From contig BLSF01000046.1 in NCBI GenBank assembly GCA_012862575.1, forward strand, positions 124,001 to 188,000: a stretch of 64,000 nt of DNA. The letters are read 5' to 3'. A program made the translations under genes and the position numbers. A model generated the notes under the pieces. It ran no database searches and had not been told where the DNA came from. It was given only the letters and a program-made list of their open reading frames with translations. Below, piece by piece: positions 61,001-64,000 of the stretch; position 1 is the first letter of the stretch; every line of letters begins with the position of its first letter. The stretch comes from Parietichytrium sp. I65-24A. Lineage: Eukaryota > Sar > Bigyra > Thraustochytrida > Thraustochytriidae.

Positions 61001-63542
61001 AACAGCGATGCCTGCATCTGGAGGTAGTCGTAAATGAATAGTGTGCCGTACTTTTGTAGCTTCGAGCTCCCTTTCGATTTATGCATTCATTCATTCATTC
61101 ATTTGTTTCTTTCCTCGCGTTGCACAGACAAAGACCAAGAGAAAGAACAGAGGAAGAAAAAGGGAATATATATTTTTTTCATGCCGAGGCCGTGAGAGAA
61201 GTACTGGACTAGCGCATTCGCCCACTGATCGCCATCTGTGAGTACAGCTCACACATGAGTCGACGGATCCTGACACATGTTCGGGGTCCGTATCCCGCCA
61301 GCTATTCCGCCGCCTAATCTGTGCCTCCCACCTTCTTTCTCCTCTTCTACTTCCTACTCTTCCACGTTCTTCTTATTCTCCTCTCCTGCTCTTTCGCTCT
61401 TTAAGTTTATGTGTAGTGTACGAGTACCTGCCCATAAACAACAACTTGTTCATTTCCACCTTCTTTTCCCCTGCCTATCTATATGCCTAACCCGGACCTA
61501 GCTAGGGAAAGACGTGAGAGACGGAGAGGGGGTAGAGGGAGGCGACGAAAGAAGCAACGAGAGTAACGAGAGGCGGAAGGAAAGAAGAACCTGAGCAAGG
61601 AAAGAGAGATCTTGACGCGATCACTGATCTCCAGACCGCAGACTCCAGTCTCATCGCTGACGAATTGACTGAACCGACTTAACTGACTGAACTGACTGCC
61701 GCTAACTTGAATGGATGGAAAAGATAAAAGTCCTCCCTCCACTGCATGCTTGTTTTGCTTGTCAGTTATAGATGCCTATCCTTGTGGCGGGCAATTGATT
61801 ATCCCTGTCGTGGGTGTGACACTTGTATGCAAGAGCCTATAGACCGAGTAAGCTTGACTCTGACATGCATGCAGAGATGAGCTCAACCACGAAGTAGGGC
61901 TTGTCGCCAATCTTTAAAAATTGGATGACAATGAAAATGAAAAGAATACATGAAGACTGCACGTAACTTTCCAGTGGAACGTATAAACACAAAGCCTGCG
62001 GAGCCTGTAAACGCCACCCCAAGTCTTCATTTGTCAGAGAACCAGCTCCCCTTGCTCTTCCTCTCAGTTTTCTTTTCTTGACCGATAAATTCAAAACAAC
62101 TTTATCGTTTTCTCCCATTTATCTTTCTTGTTCAATCAATCAATCAATCAATGAATTGAAACAAGGCACTCAGCTGCTTGTGATGTCAGAAGCCCGGTCT
62201 GGACTCGACTGAGTGGGGTTCATCAGTTCAGATCTCAACTTTCGTAGGAAATTCATCACTCATGTTCTGGATTTGTAGCGATGCATTTAAATCGCACTCA
62301 GAGTCTAGGAGAAAGCGACTGTGAGCAGACTAACGCAAGCTCCACCCAAAGGAGATCCCGTGACGCCGTTGATATATACAGACCTCGCGCAAGTGCGGGA
62401 TGACGAGCCAAACCCGCAGCTCTCCACTCCAAGCAAAAGCTCGTCGCGCCAAAAATTTTATAGTGGCTAGAGTCCACATTTAAAAAATTCGATCAAGCCG
62501 CAATCCTGGAGAGAAATTCTCGATCCTGAGCTGAAAGAATCCAATTCACAGTCGACCAAAACCTCGACCGAACTTCCGCGAAAAGAAAGTACTCAGCACA
62601 CTTTACAGTCCTCATAGCCAACGCGACCAACTCGCGAGCACGAGAATCGCTACAGGGACAGCACTCGAAAACTCGGAAGTTTCTGCGCGTGCATGGGACA
62701 ACTTGAACAGTGCAGCACCAGCACAATACAAGTTACTCAGTATTACTCTGTACCTGCGAACTCACAGTCCAACTGTTCATTTAAGACCAGCCTTCCATCC
62801 TTCCCTGGAAGACAGTATGTTGAGCGTTTGGGACTGGATTTTAGTTGCAACACACACGTTCAACATCACATTCGCGGCAGAAGGAGAGATTTCGATTGCG
62901 AGAGAGCTTATACAGAGCGCTGCGAACGAACAAATCTCTCGCGCCAAAGAGTCGTTCTTGCGAACGAGGTTGGTTTTGGCCGCAAGCCCCAACAGCAAGT
63001 GGACAATGGTAACACAGAAAGACTCTTTGGAAATGCAGAAAAGAATTCAGATTTCACTGAATCCACGGATTCACCTAGCAAAGAACTCACACAGAATTTC
63101 AAAATGTGCACCAAACAACAACAAACAAAACTATGAATCATGATTTTAATGTGCAAAGTTGCCAACTTTCAACCGGCCACAACCTGTTGTAGAAGTCTGA
63201 AAAGTGCACGCAAGCGTCTCTCTTCTTTCTCAGACAAAGTGATTATGACACAGCAGAAAGGAAGGTCAGCGTGCTGCGCTCGTGTTCCGCTAACAATGGG
63301 TTCTCACTTGTATCTGTGCATCTCTAAATCACTGTGCTTTCGAGTATGCAGCGAGGAGCCGAGTCGCGCCAGACTGCGACTATTGCATCGTAGCATGATG
63401 TTAGCGCAGCTTCCTAATGAAAAGTTGAGAAATTGAATGAAACTAACGAAACCAAGACTTTGTCCCCTTTAAAATTCAGAACAGAAGAGAATTTTTCTCT
63501 CACACTGTGAATTCTGACTACAATACTTATTTTCTAGGTTCG

Positions 63543-63662
63543 ATGTTTTCGCGGTTCCAGGGCAAACGGAAGGGTGTTAAGACCACCTCCGCGCGCGATT
63601 CACTTCGCAGAAAAACTTTGTTGTTGAAAGAATTAGATTTGGATTTTTTCTCGGACGCATAA
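63543..63662 (+). CDS. Possible small basic ORF or exon, 39 residues (low confidence)
   Basis: A 39-codon ORF from ATG at 63543, translating as MFSRFQGKRKGVKTTSARD then a basic-to-amphipathic segment ending DLDFFSDA. TATTTTCTAG immediately upstream looks like a splice acceptor, so it may be a final exon whose earlier part I cannot place. Composition is more protein-like than the surrounding ORFs, but there is no domain or other support. Confidence 0.2.
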   Translation: MFSRFQGKRKGVKTTSARDSLRRKTLLLKELDLDFFSDA

Positions 63663-64000
63663 AATTTCTTGGAGCACAGCTGCAGGCTGTAGTAGCTTGA
63701 ATAGCTCTTGCCTTTTTCTTCCTCTCAGCTGTACTTGATTTCTTAATTTCCTAATTTGAAACAGCCCTAACCCAAGCAAAGAATCAAACAAAACTACCGC
63801 GCACACATTGAATCAGTCCAATTCTCACTGGAAGTTTTGACCAATTCCATCTTTTTAACTCATCGATTTATCGAGACCAAGTCACCGTCTATGACCGGCT
63901 CGAAAACAAGAGGCAATCTAGCTAGCTAGTACCTTATCAAAACCCTTCCCAGCCTAATGCAAGCTTACTGAGAGAACTGAGAGTGCACACTTTCACCCAC

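Larger units (their letters stand above)
57629..64000. other. Gene-poor right end, low-complexity sequence
   Basis: No gene with a recognisable domain is seen over 6.4 kb. Repeats include (CCAATG)n at about 58003-58040, GAATGAAA units at about 58180-58245, CCTTTTT at about 58292-58330, CTACTATACT/CTACT units at about 58360-58445, GGAA-rich text at about 58494-58550, (GA)n at about 58655-58680 and (CT)n at about 58771-58792. Later are ATTC at about 61085-61105 and AATC at about 62133-62153. ORFs reach about 147 codons (62693-63143) in overlapping frames without domains. A 39-codon ORF at 63543 is noted separately. Confidence 0.5.

Noticed and set aside
62693-63143. Two overlapping plus-strand ORFs of about 147 codons
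   Set aside because: Different frames over the same DNA, neither with domain, signal or membrane features.

Overview
The window reads as nuclear DNA of an intron-poor, flagellated microbial eukaryote. Most genes are single uninterrupted ORFs. Two are clearly spliced with GT-AG introns of 79-293 bp (tryptophanyl-tRNA synthetase and CDC45), and a third (mitochondrial ferredoxin) gains its targeting peptide from a short upstream exon. The products are typically eukaryotic: 26S proteasome RPN1, CDC45, POLD3, a USP-type deubiquitinase, TBC1D5, pecanex, a JmjC protein and a protein kinase. A CEP104-like ciliary-tip protein and an RNF32-like double-RING protein imply cilia or flagella. No photosynthesis gene is present. 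A labyrinthulomycete-like stramenopile would fit, but this is inference and placement needs a tree. No operons, tRNA, rRNA, transposon ORFs or CRISPR arrays were found.

Layout. 1-9.3 kb, four minus-strand genes: pecanex (cut by the left edge), an aldo-keto reductase, an RNF32-like RING protein and adrenodoxin-type ferredoxin. 11.8-16.5 kb: cytosolic TrpRS (+) converging on a CEP104-like protein (-). 16.5-21 kb: no recognised gene, with a tandem 0.3-kb duplication. 21-29.4 kb, all plus: a two-repeat MYB protein, two tandem paralogues of an unrecognised seven-helix membrane family with a six-cysteine ectodomain, and POLD3. 29.8-43.6 kb, mixed strands: a class I methyltransferase, a PAP2 phosphatase, TBC1D5, a USP deubiquitinase, a degenerate EF-hand protein and RPN1. 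45-57.6 kb: an unknown 209-residue protein, a putative SLOG-fold protein, four-exon CDC45, a secretory-pathway JmjC protein and an AGC-like kinase. 57.6-64 kb: gene-poor and low-complexity.

Neighbours are mostly arranged as convergent or divergent pairs rather than functional clusters. Two are replication-fork components (POLD3, CDC45), two ubiquitin/proteasome (USP, RPN1; RNF32 is a likely E3), two cilium-linked, and TBC1D5 belongs to endosomal trafficking. Their co-location looks incidental.

Simple repeats are unusually dense, both between genes and inside coding sequence: Gly-Asn in pecanex, Ala in the methyltransferase, Gly-Ile/Thr-Ala and Glu/Asp in TBC1D5. The most novel item is the tandem seven-helix family at 22.7-26.6 kb. 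All assignments come from reading the sequence; no database search was run.
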